The notes under the pieces: model-generated
Seen by the model: only the letters and a program-made list of their open reading frames with translations
The model's database searches: none
Told to the model about the DNA's origin: nothing
NCBI GenBank assembly: GCA_031259485.1
Contig: JAIRLH010000040.1
Span: 1 to 11,560 of the forward strand
Source: Elusimicrobiota bacterium
GTDB lineage: Bacteria; Elusimicrobiota; Elusimicrobia; Elusimicrobiales; Elusimicrobiaceae
Reading direction: 5' to 3'
DNA: 11,560 nucleotides
Position numbers and translations under genes: made by a program
Part shown: piece after piece, positions 1 through 6,243 of the stretch
Numbering within the stretch: position 1 is the first letter of the stretch
Layout: each line of letters starts with the position of its first letter

Positions 1-122
1 TCCTTGGCGATAAAGCCGAGTTCGAAAAACAACTCCAAATCTACATCAATTGGTATAATAATTGTAAGGTTCATAAAGGCATTAATTTTATGACACCTAA
101 TCAATATCTTAAAAACCACTAA
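1..122 (+). CDS. Transposase C-terminus, DDE integrase-core type (partial, 5' end outside window)
   Basis: An open frame enters from the left edge (first full codon at base 3) and ends at TAA 120-122, giving 39 residues. They contain INWYNNCKVHKGINFMTP followed by NQYLKNH. The pattern W/Y-YN...H-G...TP..YL is the usual tail of IS3/IS481-type integrase-core transposases, just past the catalytic Glu helix. The catalytic residues lie outside the window, so activity cannot be judged. The codons are AT-rich, unlike the GC-rich polA next door, which fits a mobile element. I could not identify the terminal inverted repeat downstream of the stop, so the exact right end of the element is unknown. The family assignment (IS3 versus IS481) is not certain. 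Confidence 0.75.
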   Translation, partial: LGDKAEFEKQLQIYINWYNNCKVHKGINFMTPNQYLKNH

Positions 123-154
123 AACTCCAATATCTACTGATAGCTAACAACCGC

Positions 155-183
155 TTGACGTAAGTCTATAACTTTAATAATAT
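155..183 (+). promoter_or_regulatory. Candidate sigma-70 promoter for polA, at the edge of the IS element
   Basis: TTGACG (155-160) is separated by exactly 17 bases from TAATAT (178-183), inside an AT-rich stretch. The -35 box matches the consensus at five of six bases and the -10 box at four of six. It starts 33 bases after the transposase stop and lies about 140 bases before polA. It may be the native polA promoter or may be partly supplied by the end of the insertion sequence. No other promoter is as good between the transposase and polA. Confidence 0.5.
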
Positions 184-208
184 ATTAATATATTCTTGTG
201 TCTCGCTT

Positions 209-230
209 CCGCGTTCCGTAAACGGCGCGG
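209..230 (+). other. Hairpin in the polA 5' leader
   Basis: CCGCG (209-213) pairs with CGCGG (226-230), enclosing an inner CCG/CGG stem with a TAAA loop and a TT bulge. A second small stem, CCGGC (281-285) with GCCGG (291-295), sits just before the polA start. Neither is followed by a T-run, so they are not terminators. They may only shape the mRNA leader. The rest of 123-319 shows no gene. Confidence 0.3.
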
Positions 231-319
231 GCAGAAAATCCTTACAATCTTTAGAACATGGAGTTTTTCATTATCCCTATCCGGCATTGCGCCGGCGCCT
301 GTCTTAAACCTTCAAATTT

Positions 320-2947
320 ATGCGATCAGCCAAAGAGCTTTTTGTAATAGACGCAAACGGCTTCCTGCACAGGAATTATCATGCTTTGCCAAAACTATCC
401 ACCTCCAAAGGCGAGGAGGTCGGCGCGCTTTACGGTTTCGTAAACTGGCTGATAAGATTTGTCAAAGAAAAACGTCCGCGTTATGTAGCGGTGTGTTTTG
501 ATTCCAAGGGCCCGACCTTCCGCCATAATCTCTACAAAGAATATAAGGCCAATCGCCCGCCCGCGGACGAAGCGCTGGTTTCACAGCTCAAGACCGCGCG
601 CGAAGTGGTTGCCGCGCTGGGCTTCAAAGTGCTGGCAGAGGCCGGCGCGGAAGCGGATGACCTTATGGCCTCCGCAACGGCCTGCGCGCGCAAAGCCGGC
701 GCAAACGTGGTGCTTATAACTTCGGACAAGGATATTTACCAGCTGCTGGGCGCGGGTATGAGCGTGAGCATGTGGTCAGGCGCCGCGAAGGAAAAATATA
801 AAAATAATGAAAGCTGCCGCGCCAAATTCGGCGTGGCGTGCAAATTTATGACCGATTATCTGGCCATGGTCGGCGATTCTTCGGACAATGTGCCCGGTAT
901 TGCGGGCATAGGGTCCAGAACCGCTGCGGAACTTATTGCAAACTTCGGCGGGTTGGAAAAGATTCTGGAAGCCGCCGCCGCAGGCACGCCCGCCATGAAA
1001 CCGATCACGGCTCAAAAAGTGCTTGCAGGCCAGTCCGCCGCGCTGCTTTCAAAACAGCTGGTTTTGCTGAAAGACGATTTGCTGCCCGAGGCGGACTTTG
1101 AAGATTTTAAACTGTTTCCGCCCGACGGCGCAAAAACGGCGGAGCTTATAAAAAGATTTGAATTTAAAAACCTGCTCGGATTCCTTGAAGAATACGGCGC
1201 GCCGCCGCCCGCCGCCGCGCTACCTGCCGTGCAGGGCGATTTATTTGCGGGCTTAGACGGCGATACGGACGCGGAAGCGGATTGCACTATGCCTGCGGAC
1301 GACGCGCTTGCCGCGTGCGAAAAGTCAAAAGAAATCTTTATTTACGCGGAAGACGATTTTTGCGCCCTGGCCGCGTCGCCGGATTGCTGCTGCGTTTTTG
1401 AAATTGAAAAAATCACGCAGGAGCGGCAGGAAAGGCTTTTTGCGCTTATCGCCGACGATAGTATCCTCAAAATCGGCCACGATATAAAATATACTTTAAG
1501 GACGCTGGGCTTTGAGTCGCGGCCGCCGGCCTTTCTAAATTGTTTTGACGCCGCGCTGGCCAAATACTGCCTTGACCCTTCGGGCGAATTCAGCCTCGGC
1601 GGCGCGCTGGCTGTTAATATGAATATAATGGTAAGCCCGGCGGAACCCGCCCGTAAACGCCTGCCGCTTTACGCCAGACATATCTGGGAGCTGCGCGCCG
1701 TATTGCTGCGCCTGCTGAAAGAAAACGGACAACAGGAAGTTTTTGCCGACATGGAAATGCCGCTTATGAGCGTGCTGCTCAATATGGAAACCAACGGCAT
1801 AATGGTTGACAGCACGTGGCTCAAAACGCTTGATATTTTGTTCGCCAAAGAAATGGCTGCAGAGCAGAAAGAAGTAAACGAGCTTGCCGGCGGGGAAGTA
1901 AATATAAACTCCCCCAAGCAGCTTGGCGTTTTGCTTTACGAGCAACTCAAACTGCCCGCCGTCAAAAAAACAAAAACGGGTTATTCCACGGATGAGGAGG
2001 CATTATCGCGTCTTAAAAACCTTCACCCCGTGGCAGAGCATATTTTGAAATACCGCGAGAGCGCGAAATTAAAAAGCACTTATGTTGACGCGCTGCTGAA
2101 CCTCGCCGGTCCGGCGCGGCGCGTGCATACCAATTTTAACCAGACGGGCACCGTGACGGGCCGGCTTTCCAGCTTCAGCCCGAATCTGCAGAATATCCCC
2201 ATCCGCACGGAAAAAGGCCGGCTTATACGCCAGGCTTTTGCCGCGCCGGAGGACAGGGTTTTGCTTTCGGCCGATTACTCGCAGATAGATTTGCGCGTGC
2301 TCGCCCATGAATCGGGCGATGAAAATCTTATAAACGCTTTCCGCAATAATGCCGACATCCACACGCAGACGGCGGCGGAGGTTTTCGGCATAATGCCGGA
2401 GCTGGTGACGAAAGAGCAGCGCATGCGCGCCAAGACTATAAACTTCGGAATAGTTTACGGGCAGGGGCCGGTGGCGCTTGCGCAGATGCTCAATATCAGC
2501 GCGCGGGAAGCCAAGGAATATATAGACGCTTATTTCGCGCGCTACAGCGCGGTAAAAAAATGGCTGGACGAAGCCGCCGCGCAGGCGCGCAAGGCCGGCT
2601 ATGTCAAAACGCTTTTTGGCCACGTGCGCTATATGCCGGAGTTTGAGGCGCCCTCCGCCCGCATTGCGAGTTTCGCCAACCGCGCGTCGGTAAACACTAT
2701 AGTGCAGGGCGGCTCCTCCGACATTATTAAAAAAGCGATGCTTGATATTTACAAAGAAATGCCCTCCGGCGTTTTAATGCTTTTGCAGGTGCACGACGAG
2801 CTTGTTTTTGAAATCCCGCGCGGCACAATAAAGGAAACCGCGCTTTGGGTCAAAGAAAAAATGGAAAACGCGGTGCGGCTGAAAGTGCCGCTGTTGGCCG
2901 AAGCCAAAGCCGGCAAAAACTGGAACGAGATGGGCAAAGTTGTATGA
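320..2947 (+). CDS. polA: DNA polymerase I
   Basis: Family A polymerase of 875 residues, for Okazaki-fragment maturation and gap-filling repair. Residues 1 to about 290 form the 5' nuclease (flap endonuclease): VIDANG near D11, EADD at 111-114, TSDKD, and GDSSDN at 185-190 before the helix-hairpin-helix. Residues about 330-470 are the remnant 3'-5' exonuclease fold. Residues about 480-875 are the polymerase: motif A DYSQIDLR with catalytic D652, motif B R701, K705, F709 and Y713, and motif C VHDE with D826. The exonuclease carboxylates appear to be lost: by eye FDTE is FEIE (E361), KYD is KYT (T392), and YxxxD is YARHI (I455), so proofreading is probably absent, as in Taq polymerase. ATG 320 is the first start after an in-frame stop at 305-307. 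It has no evident Shine-Dalgarno. No partner gene overlaps it. Confidence 0.97.
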   Translation: MRSAKELFVIDANGFLHRNYHALPKLSTSKGEEVGALYGFVNWLIRFVKEKRPRYVAVCFDSKGPTFRHNLYKEYKANRPPADEALVSQLKTAREVVAALGFKVLAEAGAEADDLMASATACARKAGANVVLITSDKDIYQLLGAGMSVSMWSGAAKEKYKNNESCRAKFGVACKFMTDYLAMVGDSSDNVPGIAGIGSRTAAELIANFGGLEKILEAAAAGTPAMKPITAQKVLAGQSAALLSKQLVLLKDDLLPEADFEDFKLFPPDGAKTAELIKRFEFKNLLGFLEEYGAPPPAAALPAVQGDLFAGLDGDTDAEADCTMPADDALAACEKSKEIFIYAEDDFCALAASPDCCCVFEIEKITQERQERLFALIADDSILKIGHDIKYTLRTLGFESRPPAFLNCFDAALAKYCLDPSGEFSLGGALAVNMNIMVSPAEPARKRLPLYARHIWELRAVLLRLLKENGQQEVFADMEMPLMSVLLNMETNGIMVDSTWLKTLDILFAKEMAAEQKEVNELAGGEVNINSPKQLGVLLYEQLKLPAVKKTKTGYSTDEEALSRLKNLHPVAEHILKYRESAKLKSTYVDALLNLAGPARRVHTNFNQTGTVTGRLSSFSPNLQNIPIRTEKGRLIRQAFAAPEDRVLLSADYSQIDLRVLAHESGDENLINAFRNNADIHTQTAAEVFGIMPELVTKEQRMRAKTINFGIVYGQGPVALAQMLNISAREAKEYIDAYFARYSAVKKWLDEAAAQARKAGYVKTLFGHVRYMPEFEAPSARIASFANRASVNTIVQGGSSDIIKKAMLDIYKEMPSGVLMLLQVHDELVFEIPRGTIKETALWVKEKMENAVRLKVPLLAEAKAGKNWNEMGKVV

Positions 2948-2970
2948 GCTTAATGCCGTTGCCCCGCTTT

Positions 2971-3087
2971 TGCCGTCATTGAGAGGATTGAAATGACGAA
3001 GCAATCCAGTGTCGTAAAGCGTAAGGCGCTAATTTAATTCTGGATCGCTTCGGCCGGCCAAATGAAATCCGCCCTCGCAATGGCGAC
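2971..3087. repeat. Imperfect palindromic intergenic repeat (REP/MITE-like)
   Basis: Two arms face each other between polA and coaE. The left arm (about 2975-3009) runs from GTCATTGAGAGG to GACGAAGCAATCCAG. The right arm (about 3040-3087) starts CTGGATCGCTTCGGC and ends CCCTCGCAATGGCGAC. When the right arm is reverse-complemented, its ends match the left arm closely (CATTGCGAGG and GAAGCGATCCAG), while the middles differ in length and sequence. This CATTGCGAGG...GAAGCAATCCAG pattern resembles dispersed palindromes of many bacterial genomes. The transcribed form would fold into a long hairpin. It has no T-run, so it is not a classical terminator. Confidence 0.65.
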
Positions 3088-3129
3088 AAAAAAGCATGGT
3101 GTTTTTGTGTTGACGAAAATAATGGTAAT

Positions 3130-3699
3130 ATGATAAATTTTAAAGCGCGCGGGAAAATTGTTATAGGCCTTACCGGCGGGATATCCGCGGGGAAAAGCCT
3201 TGCCGCGGCCGCTTTTCGCAAAGCTGGCGCGTTTGTGGTTTGCGCGGACGCATTGGCGGCAAAACATCTTGATTTGCAGCTGCCTGCCGTGCAAAAATAT
3301 TTTGGGACGGCGGACAAAAAACAAATCGCCGCGCAGGTTTTTAAAAACGCGACAAAGCGCAAATGGCTGGAGCACCGGCTGCATCCGCTGATAATCAAAG
3401 ACGCGGCGGCCGCTTTCAAAAAATCCGCCGCTAAAATCGTCGTTTTTGACGCGCCGTTGCTTTATGAAGCCGGTCTTGGCCGCAGTTTTGATTTGACTGT
3501 CTGCATAAACGCGGCTTATAAAACGCGGCAAAAACGTTCAAAACTTGCCATGCCGGATTTCAAAAAGCGCGAGGCAGCGCAAATGCCGCTGGCGCTTAAA
3601 GCCCAAAAAGCGGATATAGTTATTTTCAACGAAGGAACAAAAAAAAATTTAGAAGCAAAAATTCTAAAGTTGTGCTCAGCCCTGAAGGCTGAAAATTGA
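3130..3699 (+). CDS. coaE: Dephospho-CoA kinase
   Basis: Cytosolic kinase for the last step of coenzyme A synthesis, phosphorylating the ribose 3'-OH of dephospho-CoA with ATP. It has 189 residues, slightly short for the usual 195-210. The Walker A loop is GGISAGKS at 16-23 inside GLTGGISAGKS. It is followed by VVCADALAAKHL (family form V-DAD--A), HPLI at 85-88, the substrate-site strand FDAPLLYEAG at 106-115, and near the end AQMPLALKAQKAD then IFNEGT, matching the family pattern AQMP...K...AD.VI.N.G. Two small oddities are Cys in place of the first Asp of DAD, and KRSK where KRD is common, with a shortened lid. No good Shine-Dalgarno precedes ATG 3130, and no other in-frame start fits. The stop lies 14 bases before the rho start, so the two are probably co-transcribed. 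Confidence 0.93.
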   Translation: MINFKARGKIVIGLTGGISAGKSLAAAAFRKAGAFVVCADALAAKHLDLQLPAVQKYFGTADKKQIAAQVFKNATKRKWLEHRLHPLIIKDAAAAFKKSAAKIVVFDAPLLYEAGLGRSFDLTVCINAAYKTRQKRSKLAMPDFKKREAAQMPLALKAQKADIVIFNEGTKKNLEAKILKLCSALKAEN

Positions 3700-3702
3700 A
3701 GA

Positions 3703-3709
3703 AAGAGGA
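3703..3709 (+). promoter_or_regulatory. Ribosome binding site that decides the rho start
   Basis: AAGAGGA lies 4 bases before ATG 3714. An in-frame TTG at 3696 would add six residues, but it overlaps the coaE stop and has no ribosome binding site of its own, so ATG 3714 is preferred. Confidence 0.6.
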
Positions 3710-3713
3710 TAAT

Positions 3714-5249
3714 ATGGAAACCAAAGAAGCAAATACCCGCCGCAGAGAAACTGCAAAAGAGAGAGCCTCCTACGCTCCCAGAACGCGCGCCGCCAAAGCG
3801 GCCGCCCAGCCGGCCGAAGAGGCCCCCGAAATAACAGCGCCCGCCGAGAAAACCGCGCCGGCTCCCGTAATTGAAACCGCGCCGGTGCAGCAAACGCAGC
3901 CCGTCCAGACGCAAACGCAGCAACAGCAGCAGCCCGCGCCGCGCCAGTACAATAACGGCAATAACGCTGCAAGGCAGAATAACGGCAAACCAATGGACGC
4001 GCGCATACTTGAAAAACTAAGCGTGGAAGAGCTTACAAAACTCGCGGTAAATTATAATGTGGAGGAGACCTCCGGCCTGCGCAAACAGCAGCTCATCGGC
4101 AAGATTATCGCCGTGCAGGCAAAGCAGAACGGCTCCGTCTACGGCGGCGGCGTGCTGGAAATTCTGCCGGACGGCTTTGGTTTCTTAAGATCGGAGGAGA
4201 ACAGCTATCTCTCCGGCGCGGAAGATATTTACGTGTCCCCCTCGCAAATCAAACGCTTCGGCCTGCGCAAAGGCGATAAGATCGAAGGTTTAATCCGCCC
4301 GCCCAAAGAAAGCGAAAGGTTTTTTGCCATGCTGCAGGTGCAGAAAGTCAACGATATTGAGGCGGAAAAAATTTACAACCGCCCGCTGTTTGAAAATCTC
4401 ACCCCGCTGCACCCCAACAGCCGTTTTATTTTGGAACTCGGTCAGCGCGATTTAACGCAGCGCGTCATAGATTTGATGGCGCCTATCGGCAAAGGCCAGC
4501 GCGCGCTCATTGTGGCCGCGCCAAAAACCGGCAAAACCGTTATGATGCAGAATTTGGCCAACTCGCTCACCACCAACCACAAGGATATAGAACTTCTTGT
4601 GCTGTTGATTGACGAGCGTCCCGAAGAAGTCACGGACATGAGCCGCAATGTGAAGGGCGAGGTAATCGCCTCCACGTTTGACGAGCCGGCCGAACGCCAC
4701 GTGCAGGTGGCCGACATGGTTTTGGAGAAAGCAAAACGCGGCGTGGAGCACGGCAAAGACGTGGTTATTCTTCTGGATTCCATCACGCGCCTCGCCCGAG
4801 CTTACAACACGGTTACGCCGGCCAGCGGCCGCGTGCTTACCGGCGGACTTGAGGCGACTTCTCTGCAGCGCCCCAAACGCTTCTTCGGCGCGGCGCGCAA
4901 TATTGAGGAAGGCGGCTCCCTCACGATAATCGCCACGGCTCTAGTGGAAACCGGCTCAAGAATGGACGAGATTATTTTTGAAGAGTTCAAAGGCACCGGC
5001 AACAGCGAAATTTATCTTGACAGGAAACTCGCCGACCGCCGCACCTTCCCCGCTATAGACATCAACAAGACCTCAACGCGCAAGGAAGACCTGCTGCTTA
5101 CGGCCGACGAGCTTAATAAGAGCTGGATACTGCGCAAAATCCTCAGCCCTTTAAGCTCTATAGACGCTATGACTTTTCTGCTTGAAAAATTATCCACCGC
5201 CAAAAGCAACAAGGATTTCCTCAAGCAAATGGAAGTAAGCAGTTTTTAA
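3714..5249 (+). CDS. rho: Transcription termination factor Rho
   Basis: Hexameric RNA-dependent ATPase and helicase that ends transcription at C-rich untranslated RNA. It has 511 residues from ATG 3714. Residues 1-93 are a low-complexity extension rich in Ala, Pro, Glu and Gln that ends in an Asn/Gln/Arg-rich patch. The Rho N-terminal helical domain follows (ARILEKLSVEEL, about 96-135). The cold-shock RNA-binding domain is at about 142-220 (GVLEILPDGFGFLR, EDIYVSPSQIKRFGLRKGD). The ATPase core has Walker A APKTGKT at 269-275 and Walker B LLIDERPEEV with D300. Further on are STFDEP, ILLDSITRLARAYN, the Q/R-loop region and RRTFPAID. All core motifs look intact. E. coli Rho has 419 residues, so the excess is mostly the N-terminal extension, which is common in other phyla and probably binds RNA. 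It lies 14 bases after coaE and is followed by a strong hairpin. Confidence 0.97.
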   Translation: METKEANTRRRETAKERASYAPRTRAAKAAAQPAEEAPEITAPAEKTAPAPVIETAPVQQTQPVQTQTQQQQQPAPRQYNNGNNAARQNNGKPMDARILEKLSVEELTKLAVNYNVEETSGLRKQQLIGKIIAVQAKQNGSVYGGGVLEILPDGFGFLRSEENSYLSGAEDIYVSPSQIKRFGLRKGDKIEGLIRPPKESERFFAMLQVQKVNDIEAEKIYNRPLFENLTPLHPNSRFILELGQRDLTQRVIDLMAPIGKGQRALIVAAPKTGKTVMMQNLANSLTTNHKDIELLVLLIDERPEEVTDMSRNVKGEVIASTFDEPAERHVQVADMVLEKAKRGVEHGKDVVILLDSITRLARAYNTVTPASGRVLTGGLEATSLQRPKRFFGAARNIEEGGSLTIIATALVETGSRMDEIIFEEFKGTGNSEIYLDRKLADRRTFPAIDINKTSTRKEDLLLTADELNKSWILRKILSPLSSIDAMTFLLEKLSTAKSNKDFLKQMEVSSF

Positions 5250-5266
5250 TGCATATTACGAAAATG

Positions 5267-5304
5267 ACAACCCTTCCCTGCCTCAAAACAGGGAAGGGTT
5301 GTTT
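5267..5304 (+). terminator. Hairpin terminator after rho, probably shared by the converging pilin gene
   Basis: A perfect 14-bp stem: 5267-5280 (ACAACCCTTCCCTG) pairs with 5289-5302 around an 8-base loop. On the plus strand only a short T-tract follows (TGTTTAAA). On the minus strand the hairpin is followed by TCATTTTC. It sits between two converging genes, 17 bases after the rho stop and 44 bases after the pilin stop on the other strand, so it may serve both. Confidence 0.85.
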
Positions 5305-5348
5305 AAATGGCTGACAGCGCGTTTGAGCGTCAAGCGTGGACAGAAGGC

Positions 5349-5861
5349 TTAATCCAAAGAGTTGAGCGTCCATGCGCTATATACTTCGCTTGCTCCGTTT
5401 GGGTTCAAGGATTTGCAGAAAGCCACTTGTTTTGGATTATTTGAATATGCGGAACAAACAATTCTTCCCAAAGTTGGTTTGCATATTGCGCTTTTCGCGG
5501 TTCCAAAGCAGAAACTTAAGGAATCATAATATCTATATTTGCGCGGATTCATATAAACTCTTGAATTATTTGGGTCGAGAGTTATGGAAAATTTTTCAGT
5601 AGTGATTTGATTTTTGCTTGCATTGAGCGTTCCGAAATTTGTATCAATATCCAAATCTTCAAATGAAGAGGTATACTTTCCTTCTATTAAATAATAAATC
5701 TCTTGCGCGTCTTTTATGCGCCGTCCTAATTGTATGGCTTCGCTTATTTTGCTTCTTTCAACGGTTTTTTGATATTGAGGCAAAGCAATAGCGGCTAGAA
5801 TGCCGATTATCAGAACTGCTACCAGAAGTTCTATTAAAGTAAATCCTTTTATGTTTTTCAT
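5349..5861 (-). CDS. Type IV pilin-like protein (prepilin with class III signal)
   Basis: A 170-residue PilE/PulG-type prepilin. The leader MKNIKG is cut by prepilin peptidase between G6 and F7, and the mature protein starts FTLIELLVAVLIIGILAAIA with the conserved Glu at mature position 5 (E11). The hydrophobic helix continues into ALPQYQKTVERSKISEA, the standard N-terminal helix of a major or minor pilin. The globular part has four Cys (118, 127, 136, 149), so disulfides are possible. The product would sit in the inner membrane and then join a pilus or pseudopilus. No assembly genes are nearby, so it is an orphan pilin here. It may be a major pilin, minor pilin or type II secretion pseudopilin. 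Start: ATG with GAGGT 8 bases upstream. A structured leader and terminator precede it. The gene is more AT-rich than its neighbours. Confidence 0.93.
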   Translation of the reverse strand: MKNIKGFTLIELLVAVLIIGILAAIALPQYQKTVERSKISEAIQLGRRIKDAQEIYYLIEGKYTSSFEDLDIDTNFGTLNASKNQITTEKFSITLDPNNSRVYMNPRKYRYYDSLSFCFGTAKSAICKPTLGRIVCSAYSNNPKQVAFCKSLNPNGASEVYSAWTLNSLD

Positions 5862-5869
5862 GCTGTTAT

Positions 5870-5874
5870 ACCTC
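5870..5874 (-). promoter_or_regulatory. Ribosome binding site of the pilin gene
   Basis: GAGGT on the minus strand, 8 bases before the pilin ATG, supports that start. Confidence 0.6.
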
Positions 5875-5903
5875 GTTGTTTTTTATTCAGCTTTTTGGCC
5901 AAT

Positions 5904-5956
5904 AAAAAACGGCCGTTACATTTGAGCTTCACAATAACCCAAAACATAACAGCCGT
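5904..5956 (-). terminator. Intrinsic terminator / possible attenuator upstream of the pilin
   Basis: On the minus strand ACGGCTGTTA (5956-5947) pairs with TAACGGCCGT (5918-5909) over 10 pairs, one of them U-G. An inner stem TTTGGG/CTCAAA lies inside it, and six T follow directly (5909-5904). This is a textbook intrinsic terminator. It ends 43 bases before the pilin start, in the same direction. I see no clear promoter in the 43 bases, so the pilin may depend on read-through. Confidence 0.75.
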
Positions 5957-6180
5957 GGTTTGGCGTTCATAAGAACGCCAAACGCTCGGCACACAGCACC
6001 GAGAGGATCAGTCCCGATACTATGTGCCTAATAACGAGCTGCTTTTAGGTTTGTGAATGCCTTTGATATCTCAAAAGCTTGTCCTGCTTGTGCAGAACTC
6101 CCAAAATCAGTATCAAATTTTTATAAGCTTTTTAAAAGGCTTACATTAACAACCGTTTGCTCCTTAACTTTACTGCTTAT
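5904..6180 (-). ncRNA. Candidate structured leader RNA or small RNA ahead of the pilin
   Basis: A minus-strand -10 box at 6185-6190 and a terminator at 5904-5956 frame an RNA of about 275 bases without a credible gene. From 5' to 3' it holds: a near-perfect dyad AAGCCTTTT/AAAAAGCTT (6142-6125); a stem GGCACATAG/CTGTGTGCC (6028-6020 with 5996-5988, nine pairs, one U-G); a perfect 11-bp hairpin GTTTGGCGTTC/GAACGCCAAAC with a four-base loop (5983-5958); and the terminator. CTCGGT/GCCGAG (6003-5998 with 5990-5985) competes with the 5988-5996 arm, so two folds exclude each other. It could be a cis-acting attenuator for the pilin or a free small RNA. It does not match c-di-GMP-I or any riboswitch I know by eye. 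Confidence 0.45.
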
Positions 6181-6184
6181 TTTT

Positions 6185-6214
6185 ATTATACTACAAATCC
6201 GTTATCTTCTGTAA
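6185..6214 (-). promoter_or_regulatory. Candidate promoter for the pilin leader RNA
   Basis: A perfect TATAAT on the minus strand (6190-6185), preceded by a weak -35 region (TTACAG at 18 bases, or ATTACA at 19). It starts 54 bases after the clpC stop in the same direction. The -10 box is strong and the -35 is poor. Confidence 0.45.
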
Positions 6215-6243
6215 TGCGGTTTTTCTTTTGTAAAAACCAGAAA

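Noticed and set aside
196..501. Open frame of 101 codons on the plus strand with a GTG start
   Set aside because: Most of it overlaps polA in another frame, it has no ribosome binding site, and the peptide looks like random out-of-frame sequence.
2069..2623. 184-codon frame antisense to polA
   Set aside because: It lies fully inside the conserved polymerase domain, has no domain I recognise, and is expected in GC-rich codon-biased genes.
3110..3138. Promoter for coaE (TTGACG at 3110-3115)
   Set aside because: The only -10 at proper spacing falls inside the coaE reading frame, and there is no other good -10.
3696..3713. TTG start for rho, six codons upstream
   Set aside because: It overlaps the coaE stop and lacks a ribosome binding site. 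AAGAGGA points to ATG 3714.
5904..6180. c-di-GMP-I, tmRNA, 6S or RNase P RNA
   Set aside because: The conserved core of c-di-GMP-I (GCAAAGC with the GAAA tetraloop and receptor), the tmRNA tRNA-like ends and the RNase P conserved blocks are not visible, so only a generic structured RNA is claimed.
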